From Gracilimonas sp. (GTDB lineage Bacteria; Bacteroidota; Rhodothermia; Balneolales; Balneolaceae): a DNA stretch of 64,000 nucleotides. The stretch spans positions 434,001 to 498,000 of the forward strand of contig NZ_JAEPPI010000002.1 in NCBI RefSeq assembly GCF_017641085.1, in the 5' to 3' direction. The position numbers were made by a program, and so were the translations under genes. The notes under the pieces were generated by a model. It did not search any database. It was not told the origin of the DNA and was given only the letters and a program-made list of their open reading frames with translations. Shown here piece after piece: positions 45,530 through 54,483 of the stretch (position 1 is its first letter; every line of letters begins with the position of its first letter).

Positions 45530-46591
45530 TTAATCCTTCATTCGGCTAAACCGAAGGGCTGAGATCATCCAGTTGGGAAGATTCTTTTTGGGGTCCCGCT
45601 TGGTCATATCAATGTACCACCCAATCTTTTTGATGATCGGGACTTTATGCGTTTCCACAAACTCGATGAGGGTTCCGTCGGGACCTTCCACATAGGTAAA
45701 ACGTCCTGCGGCTTCGCCCATATCAAAGCTGTTGGCAGAATCTACGGTGAACGGAAACCCATTGGATTCCAGCTCTTCTTTCAGGGCATCCATTCCCTGT
45801 ACATCAAAACAGAGATGGATAAAACCCAGGTCTCCCCAATATCGGTCTTTAAAAAGTTTACGAGGTTCGCGCTCCTGAACTTCGATGAGTTCTATTTCAG
45901 TAGGACCAAACATTTGGCTGAACCCACCCTGCCGTGGCTGGGAATGACGCAGTAAAACACGCCGGTACCGGTCTTCTCCACCGGGCAATCCTTTGAAGTC
46001 ATCAAATGCAGCGGTTTTATCATACACGACTTCATCATAACCCAAAACATCGGAATAAAGCTTACGGGCTTTTTCAATATCCGTGGAGCCGATGATGGCC
46101 CCAACAACTCCGCCGGTAGAAGTCGGTGTTTTGGTTTTAAAGAAATCTAGCCCTTTAACTACTTGCCAGATGTTGCCGTACAAATCCTTTACAAAGAAGT
46201 TATAATCACCTGCGGGGTTTTTCTTAAGAGGAGTGAGGATGTCCAAACCTGCAGCTTCCATCTCATCATAGGTTCCGGGCACGTTAATGGACTTGATCTT
46301 GCCGACGTTGATTCCCAAATCACCCATCATTAAGTCAAAGTCAGCGGGTTGAGGAGTGCGGCTGGTGTATTGCCAGATTTCAAATCCACCCCCGCCTTTC
46401 ATATTCAGAGCCAGCACGGCCGTTCGGTCATGCGCTTCGCCGCCGGTGTATGGAGTCATCAGTTCAGCTGTGGCAGAGTCTTCAAACACTTTGATGTCCA
46501 TCCCAAAATGACGGCGATACCAATCAGTGGCTTTGTGGACATCCGGAATACCGATTCCAATTTGCTGAATACCTGAAATTACTTTTTCCAT
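45530..46591 (-). CDS. VOC-family protein with two glyoxalase-fold modules
   Basis: A 353-residue protein. The start at 46591 is chosen (MEKVISGIQQIGIGIPDVH) since the longer reading adds a polar 22-residue lead. Two VOC modules are visible: residues about 5-130 (IGIGIPDVHKATDWYRRHFG) and about 145-310 (GAIIGSTDIEKARKLYSDVLGY, FIHLCFDVQGMDALKEEL, GPDGTLIEFVE). These are metal-binding glyoxalase/dioxygenase folds; hydroxyphenylpyruvate dioxygenase-like or epimerase-like activity is possible. Coded 78 bp after the tlpA-like gene on the same strand. Substrate unknown. Confidence 0.87.
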   Translation of the reverse strand: MEKVISGIQQIGIGIPDVHKATDWYRRHFGMDIKVFEDSATAELMTPYTGGEAHDRTAVLALNMKGGGGFEIWQYTSRTPQPADFDLMMGDLGINVGKIKSINVPGTYDEMEAAGLDILTPLKKNPAGDYNFFVKDLYGNIWQVVKGLDFFKTKTPTSTGGVVGAIIGSTDIEKARKLYSDVLGYDEVVYDKTAAFDDFKGLPGGEDRYRRVLLRHSQPRQGGFSQMFGPTEIELIEVQEREPRKLFKDRYWGDLGFIHLCFDVQGMDALKEELESNGFPFTVDSANSFDMGEAAGRFTYVEGPDGTLIEFVETHKVPIIKKIGWYIDMTKRDPKKNLPNWMISALRFSRMKD

Positions 46592-46669
46592 AAAATTAGT
46601 GTGAAATGGATGAAGGTTAGAGGGCGCCAAGGTACGTTTTTTTGATTTCGATGTCACAAAAAAAGCAGA

Positions 46670-47326
46670 TCAGCGACTATCGGAAGAATCAGTATCTGCC
46701 GCATTCCATTCAGCAGGCTGCAGGGAAGAGACGGCACTCAAGAAATCCTTAAAGCGGTCCGTGTTATAGTTGGCCATGCCCTGATGCTTTAGCACAATTT
46801 CACCGGTAGGGGAGATAACATAGGTAGTTGGAACAATGGATGCGTCATAAACGCGGGGCTTGCTACGTACAGAATACACCGGAAAGCTAAACTCCTTCCG
46901 TTCTATAAAATCCCGGGCTTTCTGGGGATCCCGATCCAATGAGGCCATCACAAAAACGATATCCTCACTCTGAATGTCATCATGCAACCGCTGGATGTTC
47001 GGCATCTCAGCAATGCAAGGCGGACACCAAGTCGCCCAAAAATTCAGGAAGATGGTTTTGCCCTTGAAGTCCGAAAAAGAAACAGGGGTACCATCAAGGG
47101 TAAGCAGGTGCATGTTGTAATCCGCGTTATTTCCATGTACAACAGACTCCTCAACATCGGGCTGAAAGAGGCCGGTGTATAAAATCACGCTTTGAAGCTT
47201 TCCGATTACTTCTGTGTGATACCCGGTTCCGTATAAAACAGCCCCGATCAGAAATATAGCTCCCCATTGCAGGAGTTCTTTTTTAAAGGAGGATGTCTTT
47301 TTTGCCTTGTGCTCTTTTTCATTCAT
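46670..47326 (-). CDS. TlpA-family thiol-disulfide reductase
   Basis: A 218-residue membrane-anchored thioredoxin-fold protein. One N-terminal TM segment (about 17-34), then an AhpC/TSA-Redoxin type domain with active site WATWCPPCIAE near residues 92-102, and VPTTYVISPTGEIV. This group reduces periplasmic disulfides for cytochrome c maturation or envelope repair. Its neighbours on the same strand are VOC (downstream) and nitroreductase (upstream), not cytochrome genes, so role is not clear. Confidence 0.9.
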   Translation of the reverse strand: MNEKEHKAKKTSSFKKELLQWGAIFLIGAVLYGTGYHTEVIGKLQSVILYTGLFQPDVEESVVHGNNADYNMHLLTLDGTPVSFSDFKGKTIFLNFWATWCPPCIAEMPNIQRLHDDIQSEDIVFVMASLDRDPQKARDFIERKEFSFPVYSVRSKPRVYDASIVPTTYVISPTGEIVLKHQGMANYNTDRFKDFLSAVSSLQPAEWNAADTDSSDSR

Positions 47327-47382
47327 GTCACAAGATCAGAAGGATTTAAGAATTAAAAGAGCTTGTAGTAACAACAAGGTGG

Positions 47383-48054
47383 TCAGATGAAGGTTGAAAT
47401 TTCATCCAGCGACTTTTTGGTGATGTCCGGAACCGTCACCCCTTCTGCAGGATATCCAACCACTAACAAAAGAAATGGTTTTTCGTGTGAAGGCCGACCC
47501 ATAATCTCATTTAAAAAACCCATGGGGCTTGGGGTGTGAGTTAGTGTGGCTAAACCCGCATTATGTAAAGCCGTAATCAAAATTCCGGTGGCAATGCCGA
47601 CGGACTCTTTTACGTAATAATGTTTTTCTTTCTCACCCTCCTTATCCAGGTTATAGCTTTGGGCAAAAATACCGATCAGGTAAGGGGCCTCTTCCAGAAA
47701 GGGTTTGTTCTCATCGGTTCCAAGAGGGCGAAGGTCTTCAAGCCAGTCTTCCGGAGCCCGGCGGTTATAAAACTCATGCTCCTCTTTTTCTGCCTCAACC
47801 CGAATCTTTTTCTTCACGTCCGGATCGCTGACGGCCACAAAATGCCAGGGTTGTTTGTTCGCTCCATTCGGGGCGGTGCCTGCGGCTAATAAACAGTTCT
47901 CGATAACCTCTTTGGGCACTGCTCTGGAACTGAATTCACGAACCGTGCGCCGGCGTTTCACCAGTTCGTAGAACTCCGAGGCCTTTTGTTTCATTTCAAT
48001 CTTTGGGAGTTCCTTATAAGATTCGAGGGGTACGAAGATGGCTTCACGCATCAT
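47383..48054 (-). CDS. nitroreductase family protein
   Basis: A 223-residue FMN-dependent nitroreductase. N-terminal [20 protein letters not shown] is the FMN phosphate contact; [15 protein letters not shown] is the Asn/Gln contact segment; YPAEGVT closes the fold near 205. The sequence resembles the BluB/iodotyrosine-deiodinase-like branch in length and motifs but is not firmly assigned. Start 48054 gives MMREAIF; ATG at the second codon is equally possible. It is 57 bp upstream of the tlpA-like gene. Distinct from the 1823-2473 protein. Confidence 0.9.
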   Translation of the reverse strand: MMREAIFVPLESYKELPKIEMKQKASEFYELVKRRRTVREFSSRAVPKEVIENCLLAAGTAPNGANKQPWHFVAVSDPDVKKKIRVEAEKEEHEFYNRRAPEDWLEDLRPLGTDENKPFLEEAPYLIGIFAQSYNLDKEGEKEKHYYVKESVGIATGILITALHNAGLATLTHTPSPMGFLNEIMGRPSHEKPFLLLVVGYPAEGVTVPDITKKSLDEISTFI

Positions 48055-48085
48055 AGTCTGTTGTTTTTTGGATTATACCGGAAGT

Positions 48086-48114
48086 TACTTCACTCCCGAA
48101 CCTTTTGCCAGCCA
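48086..48114. repeat. 29-bp direct repeat, left copy (fossil of a yciI-like 3' end)
   Basis: 27 of 29 bases match 49247-49275. On the minus strand both read WLAKGSGVK-stop, the C-terminus of the YciI protein, but here no gene stands upstream. With the right copy it brackets the PD40 lipoprotein gene. Confidence 0.75.
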
Positions 48115-48217
48115 TTAAGAGTCGCACTATGAAAACAAAGATCTATGCCATTCAGGACAGAAACCGTGGAAGGTTGAATTAATTTGTAACATTTAAAGTC
48201 TTTGTGTATCTGATACT

Positions 48218-49240
48218 TTGCTAATAAATAAAGAAAAAAAGTTAAGAGATATAGTGAGATTTATAACATTTATTTTTGCTGCTATAAGCATAGTTCTTCT
48301 TGCAGGTTGTGATTTGATTGGAGGAAAAGAGTCTAAACCAACTGTTCCCGGTAAAATTGTTTTTTCTAAAAGTGATAAATCCGGTGATTATTTAAAAATT
48401 TTTAAAATGAATACGGATGGCTCAGGAGTGAAGAAACTTGTTGATTTTAACGGGCTCAGTTCTTTTCAACCGTCCTGGGGTCCTGATGGCCAGCAAATTG
48501 TTTTTACATCAGCAAAAATGGGTATCCACGGTGAACCGGCTATTTTTTTAATGAATGCAGATGGTTCGAACAAAAGGCCGATGAAAGTGTACCCGGAGTA
48601 TCCGGCAATTGCCATTGGTGGAGACTCTCCTGTTTTAAGTCCAGACGGTTCCAGGATAGCTTACGAAGTATGTTCTAATTGCGGAGGTGCCGGCGGGCGA
48701 AATTTTGAGATCATGGTGTATGACTTTGAGACCGACTCGATCACTAGAGTCACCAATAATCACTGGCCCGATCGACATCCTTCCTGGAGCCCAGATGGCA
48801 CTAAGTTGGCTTTTTCAACAGAGCTTCCTTATGCAGACACGAATATCCGTGGTTTTAAACAAGATATCTACACTATTTCACTCGAAGACGGAACGCTTAC
48901 CAGAATAACTAACACAGGAAACGCTTCTGCTGCAAACTGGAGTCCTGATGGAAGATTTATTGCATATCAAACTTCTGTTGGGGGTGAACAATCTTACATC
49001 TATGATTTAGAAAATAACAGTACTACCCAACTATTGCCCGGTTTTAGAACTTCTTTCGGTATACAGTGGAGTCGAAAAGGCTCGATGATTGCTGTTAAAG
49101 CATCCAAAAATTCAGATTTAGCAAATGAAGTCAGATATTACAACATAGAAGAAAATAATATCGAGTTTGTCCATCTAGAACAATATACCCCTCAAGTTAT
49201 AGGAACTCGATTTAAATGGTACTACAATGAAAATGAATAA
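48218..49240 (+). CDS. PD40/TolB-like beta-propeller lipoprotein
   Basis: A 340-residue lipoprotein. Signal with lipobox LLAGC (Cys30 in this reading). The mature part is a WD40-like propeller: PSWGPDGQQIVFTS, SPDGSRIAYE, PSWSPDGTKLAFST, ANWSPDGRFIAYQ and IQWSRKGSMIAVK are five PD40 blades. The start is uncertain: TTG at 48218 (used here) or GTG at 48254, which gives a shorter and more typical signal peptide. It stands between 29-bp direct repeats and has more A+T-rich codons than its neighbours, suggesting late arrival. Binding partner unknown. Confidence 0.82.
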   Translation: MLINKEKKLRDIVRFITFIFAAISIVLLAGCDLIGGKESKPTVPGKIVFSKSDKSGDYLKIFKMNTDGSGVKKLVDFNGLSSFQPSWGPDGQQIVFTSAKMGIHGEPAIFLMNADGSNKRPMKVYPEYPAIAIGGDSPVLSPDGSRIAYEVCSNCGGAGGRNFEIMVYDFETDSITRVTNNHWPDRHPSWSPDGTKLAFSTELPYADTNIRGFKQDIYTISLEDGTLTRITNTGNASAANWSPDGRFIAYQTSVGGEQSYIYDLENNSTTQLLPGFRTSFGIQWSRKGSMIAVKASKNSDLANEVRYYNIEENNIEFVHLEQYTPQVIGTRFKWYYNENE

Positions 49241-49245
49241 ATAAT

Positions 49246-49668
49246 CTACTTCACTCCCGAGCCTTTTGCCAACCACCAGGGGTGAACTTCCACAGCCAGC
49301 CGGCCGGCTTTTACCATCGGGTCATTTTCCGCATACTTCCGGGCCTGTTCGATGGTAGCTACATTGTAAACCGAAAAACCGCGGATATCTCCTGTTCCAT
49401 CTGTGGGTCCGTTCAGATTAATGATGCCTTCTTCATACAGTCCGCCCAGGTAAGCCAGGTGTTCGCGCTGAAGTTTCATTGCCTCTTCTTCAGACTGGCT
49501 CCGCTCCGGGCCCGATTTCAGAAAAACGATAAAATATTTCTGCATGGTCATTTTTTCTCCCGCCCATTCATACTCAAAGGTTTCGGGTTGAGCCGTAGAA
49601 TCAGCTTCCTGGGCTAAAAGAGGAAGAGAAAGCAGTGCAAAAAGGAGGGTAAGGGCAACATTCTTCAT
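49246..49668 (-). CDS. YciI-family protein with signal peptide
   Basis: A 140-residue YciI-like (dimeric alpha-beta barrel) protein. Start ATG at 49668 gives a signal peptide (MKNVALTLLFALLSLPLLAQ). The core has FIVFLKSGPERS, HLAYLGGLYEEGIINLNGP, FSVYNVATIEQARKYAEND and VEVHPWWLAK. The family has no settled enzyme; some are dehydrochlorinase-like. Exported members are unusual. Its 3' end is repeated at 48086-48114. It follows the M23 gene by 44 bp. Confidence 0.85.
   Translation of the reverse strand: MKNVALTLLFALLSLPLLAQEADSTAQPETFEYEWAGEKMTMQKYFIVFLKSGPERSQSEEEAMKLQREHLAYLGGLYEEGIINLNGPTDGTGDIRGFSVYNVATIEQARKYAENDPMVKAGRLAVEVHPWWLAKGSGVK
49247..49275. repeat. 29-bp direct repeat, right copy (3' end of yciI)
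   Basis: The 3' coding end of the YciI gene; the left copy is at 48086-48114 with two mismatches. The 1.13-kb block between them holds the PD40 gene. Confidence 0.75.
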
Positions 49669-49712
49669 AGCATATATTTTTTGTGAATTGTTGGATAGCA
49701 AGAACTCTGAAA

Positions 49713-50807
49713 TCAAAAACGAATATAGGATTGAGGATTAACAGGCTTACCGTCTTTGATGATTTCAAAATGCAGGTGCACTCCGCTGGAAGTCCCCGTA
49801 TTTCCCGCTTTGCCAACAACCTGCCCTTTTTTAACGCGGTCACCTTCCTTCACTTTAATTTTGCTCATGTGAGCATATACGGTTTCAAATCCGCCCGGAT
49901 GTTTTATGCGGACCATTTTTCCATATCCCCGGCCATTTCCTGCTTTCACAACAACACCTTGCTCTGCTGCATAGATGTTGTCTCTCAGGTTTGCATCCAG
50001 ATCCACACCTTCATGAGTGCTTCGCCAGCGGGGCCCGAATTTAGAAGTGACGAACGTATCGTCCATGGGCTTGTCAAAGTTGACGGCCGTGACCCGCATG
50101 AGCGGAGGTAATTTGGTTTTATCTCCTTCCGGGCGTTCTCTCTCATTCCAGGGAATACTGATGGAGACCCCAACTGAAAAGGTAACAGGACTGAAATCGA
50201 ATGACCGAAAAGCCGGGCTTTCGGTGAAGCTGCTTTCAGGCACTATGTTTTGGGGAAGATTATGGGTTTTGGTGATCTCGGCCTGCAGTCGTACGAAATT
50301 CAACAAATAATATTTTACACCTCCGGTTATTGAAGTAGTAAAACGGTCGGCATTTTCGGTGGGCTTCACCCAGAATTGATTTCCATTGGGGTCTGTTGCT
50401 TTGATGTTAAAATTCCACACGCCACCGGCTTTTACTCCGCCATAGACTCCAAGCTTGGGCCATTGCAAACCGGCTGTAGCCCCAAAATTGATCTGGTTAA
50501 AATTAACCGGACCGCCAATCAAAAAATCTTCCTGGTTTTGGACTAAAAGCTCACCTTTTCCGGCTACATACAACCGGTATAATAAATACCGTTCAAGCTC
50601 AACTTCCAGCATTCCCTTTACGGCTTTATTGATTTCCCCTGAATAGGTACGATTAGGCACGTAGTTAAAGCCTACACTTTGCATGTTATAGGTTGCGGAA
50701 AGTCGCCAGTCTTGAGAAACAGCTGATTGAGGGATGGTTATCAGCATGGTAAGGCATGTAAAAAAAACAGCTGCAGTAAGTATCGATTTACTATAGTAAC
50801 CCATCAA
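49713..50807 (-). CDS. outer-membrane barrel fused to an M23 endopeptidase domain
   Basis: A 364-residue exported protein. Signal peptide 1-31 (SAVSQ). Residues about 33-235 are strand-rich and Tyr/Gly-rich (GVYGGVKAGGVWNFN, FSVGVSISIP), like a small barrel. Residues about 250-364 form a LytM/M23 domain: THEGVDLD with H265 and D269, the AHMS His313, and HLHFE with H344 and H346, so the zinc triad is complete. It probably cleaves peptidoglycan cross-links near the outer membrane. Fused barrel-M23 architecture is not one I know as standard. On the same strand as the 711-residue gluzincin gene upstream. Confidence 0.82.
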   Translation of the reverse strand: MMGYYSKSILTAAVFFTCLTMLITIPQSAVSQDWRLSATYNMQSVGFNYVPNRTYSGEINKAVKGMLEVELERYLLYRLYVAGKGELLVQNQEDFLIGGPVNFNQINFGATAGLQWPKLGVYGGVKAGGVWNFNIKATDPNGNQFWVKPTENADRFTTSITGGVKYYLLNFVRLQAEITKTHNLPQNIVPESSFTESPAFRSFDFSPVTFSVGVSISIPWNERERPEGDKTKLPPLMRVTAVNFDKPMDDTFVTSKFGPRWRSTHEGVDLDANLRDNIYAAEQGVVVKAGNGRGYGKMVRIKHPGGFETVYAHMSKIKVKEGDRVKKGQVVGKAGNTGTSSGVHLHFEIIKDGKPVNPQSYIRF

Positions 50808-50852
50808 CCCAAAGTATTTCTGTGAATATGATCAAACATGATTATAAAACGG

Positions 50853-52988
50853 TTAATCTGCAACTGTTGATTCAGCCTTTAAAAACCGAAGCCACTTTCG
50901 CTGTTCCTCAAGCCGTTCTTTGTATCGCAGGCGAAGGCTCTCTTTACCAACCAAATCTATCCATTGCTCGGCTGCATCAAAGGCTCCCCAGAAAGCAAGC
51001 TGATCGATCGTGGTTTCATAAATATTAAACCAATGGGAGTCAGGATTATGATCAAGCAAAAGTGTGGCGTAAAGCCGGGCTAGTGATTCCCTGTTTTCCA
51101 TGAGGGCCTTATTCAGGTTTAGCATCCGGTTGGGGAGGTTCAGCTCAACAAAAGCAGAACTATCGGGAAAAATGTTTTGGTATCGGCGCTGAACATGATG
51201 TTTCCACTGCACAGAATCTGCCCGAAGCTGAAGGGTAAACCGGAAGTTTCGGGCTTCCGACTGTTGAATCTTTGGGGAGATGTGATCCAATACTGAATCA
51301 GCTTTTTGGATTTGCCCGGCAAGAAACAGCGCATCCGCTTTGAGTACCTGTAAAGCAAGCAGGGAGTCTTTTGGGGTGATGGCGTCTGAAGCCTGCTCAT
51401 AGTTACCCTGCATCAGCTGAGCCCGAACCCAGGCATCTTTTACCAAATCGTTTTGAGGGAAAAGGCGGTACAGATCACCCAGCTTTTGATAAGCGGAGGA
51501 GGTGTCCTGGTCAGCTAATAAAAACCGGTATTCATCCCAAATCTTCATTTCTTTTGAAATGGAATGCGGGCAATTCTTCTCAAATAAAGACCGCTGTGCA
51601 AAAATAAACTCTGATACTTGCTGATCAACAGAATCGAGAGCAGTGCTGCCTAACGTCTGATGCCAACTACTTACCAATGCAGAAAAGGAGGTATCATAGG
51701 CAGACGACAGGTCGGCGGAAGCATAGCCTTTCTTGAAGGTATCCGCACTGTAATTTGAAAGCAGATATTCGACAAAAGACCCGGCGGTGGTATAACTGAT
51801 AGCTCCGGCGCTGCTGTAGAACCCGGAAAATGAAAGCGCAGATTGCATGTCTTCCGCTGATGGGTAGGGTTTCTCCGCGGCCACAATTTGATGCAGAGTG
51901 GATTGGGAGGAGGCATCTTTGGCAATTCCTTCAGCAAGACCTTCAATCAATCCAATACTTCTGCTTCCGTTAAACAGGTCGTTTCCAAACTGCTTGGAAA
52001 GCACGTGTACCATCTCGTGCTTCAAAACGCCTTCCAGCTGTTGTTTGGCGATGTGAAGCTGGTCCTGCTCCAGCCAAATGGGCACGTAGCTGGTAAACTT
52101 GGCGCCGGTGATTTTCTTCTTTTGCCAGGCATGGGCATACAGAAAGCTTTCGATTTTACGGTCATTCGGCCACTCAATGTTGAAGAGGTCATTAATTTCT
52201 CGGAAGTAGAATTCATGCTTTGCTGCCCAATACTGAATCTCTTCCGGTGAATAGAAATCCTCATCAAAATAAAAATCAAAGTGTTTGGTTTGGTGGTAAG
52301 CTCCCAGCTGCGCTTTAATGGATTCTCTTGGGCTGATGATACCGGCCTCGTCAAGATTGAGGTAGCTGAACAGTAAGCTAATGAGGGTAAATCCTGTGAT
52401 GAGTTTGGTTTGCAGGTTCTGGCTCCAGTTGGGAAGCACCCAGAGCAGGACAATCCATAGAAAAGTAATCCAGCGAAAGTAGAGGAAAGAACCGGAGAGC
52501 TGAACAGCCTCATCATAAATAGGTCCTGGCCAAATTCCCCATATATGATTATAGAAATACACCTGGGGAAAGCTGAAAAACTCAATCACCCAGACACCAA
52601 CCCCGCAGAAAAGTAGAACGCCAGCGGTGAATAATCCCGGAAATGGAAACTTGTAAGTACGCATAATTCGCCCAATCGCTGTTCCCAGAAAAACAGAAGG
52701 AAGAGGAATGAATATCCAGAACCCAAACCCGTCAAAAGTCAGGCAACCCGTAACAAGTGATGTGATGAAAAGCGGAAGCCCGCCGAGATATAAAAAGCCC
52801 AGTACGTTCAAAGAGTAGAAAAAATCCCGATCAGAAGCTGCTTTAGCGGCTCTGAGACCCGCCCAAAAACAACCAATTACAGCGGCAAGGGCTGCTGATT
52901 CAAAATGGAAATCACGGAGCAACGGGACAGGCAGTAGTGCTATCCCAAGTAAAACAGGAATCAGATATGGAAGTGCCTTTTTAAGCAA
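50853..52988 (-). CDS. membrane protein with gluzincin-type HEMVH protease domain
   Basis: A 711-residue protein. About seven to eight TM segments in residues 1-205 (GFGFWIFIPLPSVFLG, TFLWIVLLWVLP), then a soluble half. The zinc motif HEMVH is at residues 324-328, followed about 20 residues later by GLIEGLAEG (third ligand Glu), a gluzincin arrangement as in peptidase MA-like proteins. The C-terminal part (about 470-711) is helical with TPR-like spacing. No family name is clear. It lies 45 bp before the M23 gene and may be cotranscribed. Confidence 0.75.
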   Translation of the reverse strand: MLKKALPYLIPVLLGIALLPVPLLRDFHFESAALAAVIGCFWAGLRAAKAASDRDFFYSLNVLGFLYLGGLPLFITSLVTGCLTFDGFGFWIFIPLPSVFLGTAIGRIMRTYKFPFPGLFTAGVLLFCGVGVWVIEFFSFPQVYFYNHIWGIWPGPIYDEAVQLSGSFLYFRWITFLWIVLLWVLPNWSQNLQTKLITGFTLISLLFSYLNLDEAGIISPRESIKAQLGAYHQTKHFDFYFDEDFYSPEEIQYWAAKHEFYFREINDLFNIEWPNDRKIESFLYAHAWQKKKITGAKFTSYVPIWLEQDQLHIAKQQLEGVLKHEMVHVLSKQFGNDLFNGSRSIGLIEGLAEGIAKDASSQSTLHQIVAAEKPYPSAEDMQSALSFSGFYSSAGAISYTTAGSFVEYLLSNYSADTFKKGYASADLSSAYDTSFSALVSSWHQTLGSTALDSVDQQVSEFIFAQRSLFEKNCPHSISKEMKIWDEYRFLLADQDTSSAYQKLGDLYRLFPQNDLVKDAWVRAQLMQGNYEQASDAITPKDSLLALQVLKADALFLAGQIQKADSVLDHISPKIQQSEARNFRFTLQLRADSVQWKHHVQRRYQNIFPDSSAFVELNLPNRMLNLNKALMENRESLARLYATLLLDHNPDSHWFNIYETTIDQLAFWGAFDAAEQWIDLVGKESLRLRYKERLEEQRKWLRFLKAESTVAD

Positions 52989-53057
52989 GTTCGGTTAGGT
53001 GATGTAGTGGTATAGTGAAGAAGTAAGTTATCAAAAACTTTGTCACTTAATCACTAA

Positions 53058-53435
53058 TCAATTTACCCCTGCCCAATATACCCACCATATTAGCACGAAT
53101 TGTAAAGGCAGCCGGGCAATCAGCGCCCAGGTATAAAGGGTGAGGCCATGGTTTTTATATCCGCTCCAGGCCATGTCAATATTAGCCGGAAAAACGACGA
53201 GGAGTAATACAATTAATCCCCAGGCTGCAAAAGTGCGAAATTCAGGTACCATGATTCCAATTCCTCCCAATATTTCAGCCACCCCGCTGATGAGAACCAT
53301 CGCTTTGTGAAAAGGAATATAGTCAGGCATGATGCTCATATACATACCGGGTTTCAGGAAGTGAAGCAGACCGGCAAGAATAAACAAAACGCCAATAAGG
53401 TATCGGTGGAAAGAAGGCTCGAAAAGAAAGGACAT
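53058..53435 (-). CDS. DoxX family membrane protein
   Basis: A 125-residue protein with four TM helices (about 11-30, 45-65, 70-90, 100-122). The DoxX pattern is LIGVLFILAGLLHFLKPGMY and LISGVAEILGGIGIMVPE, with the AGLLHF and GVAEILGG segments typical of the family. Members associate with thiosulfate-quinone oxidoreductase or redox stress. It stands between two dyad-rich gaps. No sulfur genes are near. Confidence 0.85.
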   Translation of the reverse strand: MSFLFEPSFHRYLIGVLFILAGLLHFLKPGMYMSIMPDYIPFHKAMVLISGVAEILGGIGIMVPEFRTFAAWGLIVLLLVVFPANIDMAWSGYKNHGLTLYTWALIARLPLQFVLIWWVYWAGVN

Positions 53436-53445
53436 TTAGTGGAGG

Positions 53446-53507
53446 GTGATGAGGTGATAAAGTGATTCAGAAAATACTTATCACTTATCACTTTATCACC
53501 TCATCAC
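53446..53507. repeat. perfect 21-bp inverted repeat, possible terminator or palindromic element
   Basis: Arm GTGATGAGGTGATAAAGTGA(T) at 53446-53466 pairs perfectly with 53487-53507 across a 20-base loop, filling nearly the whole doxX/proline dehydrogenase gap. A degenerate relative is at about 52995-53060 (GTGATGTAGTGG and CACTTAATCACT). No long T-run follows the stem, so it is probably a repeat-family member or a transcript-stabilising hairpin. Confidence 0.7.
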
Positions 53508-53508
53508 G

Positions 53509-54360
53509 TTACTTCTTAAACATGGTGCTTAGCACAAACCAAACGTTTTCTTTACGCTCCATCAATCGGCGCTTGAAGTAGGGAAACCAGTCGGTGCCAA
53601 ACGGAACATAAACGCGGGCAGAATAGCCTTCATCACTAAGCTGAACCATGGTTTCTTCCCGAAGCCCGTACAGCATCTGAAACTCAAAACGATCTTTGGA
53701 AATTTCATTTTCGGCGGCGTAGCTCTTAAGCCAGTCAATTAGTTCGTCATCGTGAGTACCAAAACGGGGAAAAGGTGTTTTTTCTAATAGCACTTTCGCC
53801 TGTTCTTTGAAAGCCTCCCGAATGGCAGGCATGTTTTGGAGTGCAATCTTGGAAGGTTCGCTGTAAGCGCCTTTCACCAGACGAATATCGGCTCCCATTT
53901 CAGCCAGCTCGTGGATATCATTATGGCTTCGATGCAGCATGGCCTGAATCACAGTACCCACATGCTTGCCGTACCTTTCGAAGGCTTCTTTGAAGATATC
54001 CAGTGTGATTTGGGTATGATCAGAACCCTCCATATCAATCCGCACAAACTGATCTTGAGCCTTAGCTACATCCAGCAAGCGAAACAGGTTTTCCCGGGTG
54101 AAATCATGATCGATATCCAGCCCCATCATGGTGAGCTTAATGGAAATACTGCTGATTAAATCCTGCTCTTTGATGCCTTCAAGCAGGCGAATGTAAGCAT
54201 CAACGGTATCCGTTGCGGTTTGGCGATCGTCAATATTTTCACCCAAAAGATCCAAGGTAAGCTTGAGATCTTTTTTGTTTAATTCTTTTGCTTTCGGAAT
54301 TGATTCGGTAAAAGACTCTCCGGCTACAAAGCGTTTTGCTAAAATGAAAGGTAACTTCAT
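53509..54360 (-). CDS. proline dehydrogenase
   Basis: A 283-residue FAD enzyme oxidising proline to pyrroline-5-carboxylate. Start ATG at 54360 (MKLPFILAKRFVAG) rather than 54387. Barrel motifs: SISIKLTMMGLDID, VRIDMEGSD, GTVIQAMLHRSHND, RLVKGAYSEP and FEFQMLYGLRE, VRVYVPFG-like VYVPFGTDWFPYFKRRLMER with the substrate Arg pair. It is the monofunctional form; the partner pyrroline-5-carboxylate dehydrogenase is not in the window. Stands alone on the minus strand. Confidence 0.93.
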   Translation of the reverse strand: MKLPFILAKRFVAGESFTESIPKAKELNKKDLKLTLDLLGENIDDRQTATDTVDAYIRLLEGIKEQDLISSISIKLTMMGLDIDHDFTRENLFRLLDVAKAQDQFVRIDMEGSDHTQITLDIFKEAFERYGKHVGTVIQAMLHRSHNDIHELAEMGADIRLVKGAYSEPSKIALQNMPAIREAFKEQAKVLLEKTPFPRFGTHDDELIDWLKSYAAENEISKDRFEFQMLYGLREETMVQLSDEGYSARVYVPFGTDWFPYFKRRLMERKENVWFVLSTMFKK

Positions 54361-54483
54361 GAAACTCCAAATTTTGATGGCGGGCAAATTTAATCAATAG
54401 TTCACATCAGTGCCCACATAAAAATGTAACTACTGCAAAAATCATTCGTGTAAAGAGAGTGAGTGAAAACCAATGGAGAAAAT

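Noticed and set aside
52022-52585. A 187-residue open frame on the minus strand
   Set aside because: It is a frame-shifted shadow within the 711-residue membrane gluzincin gene.
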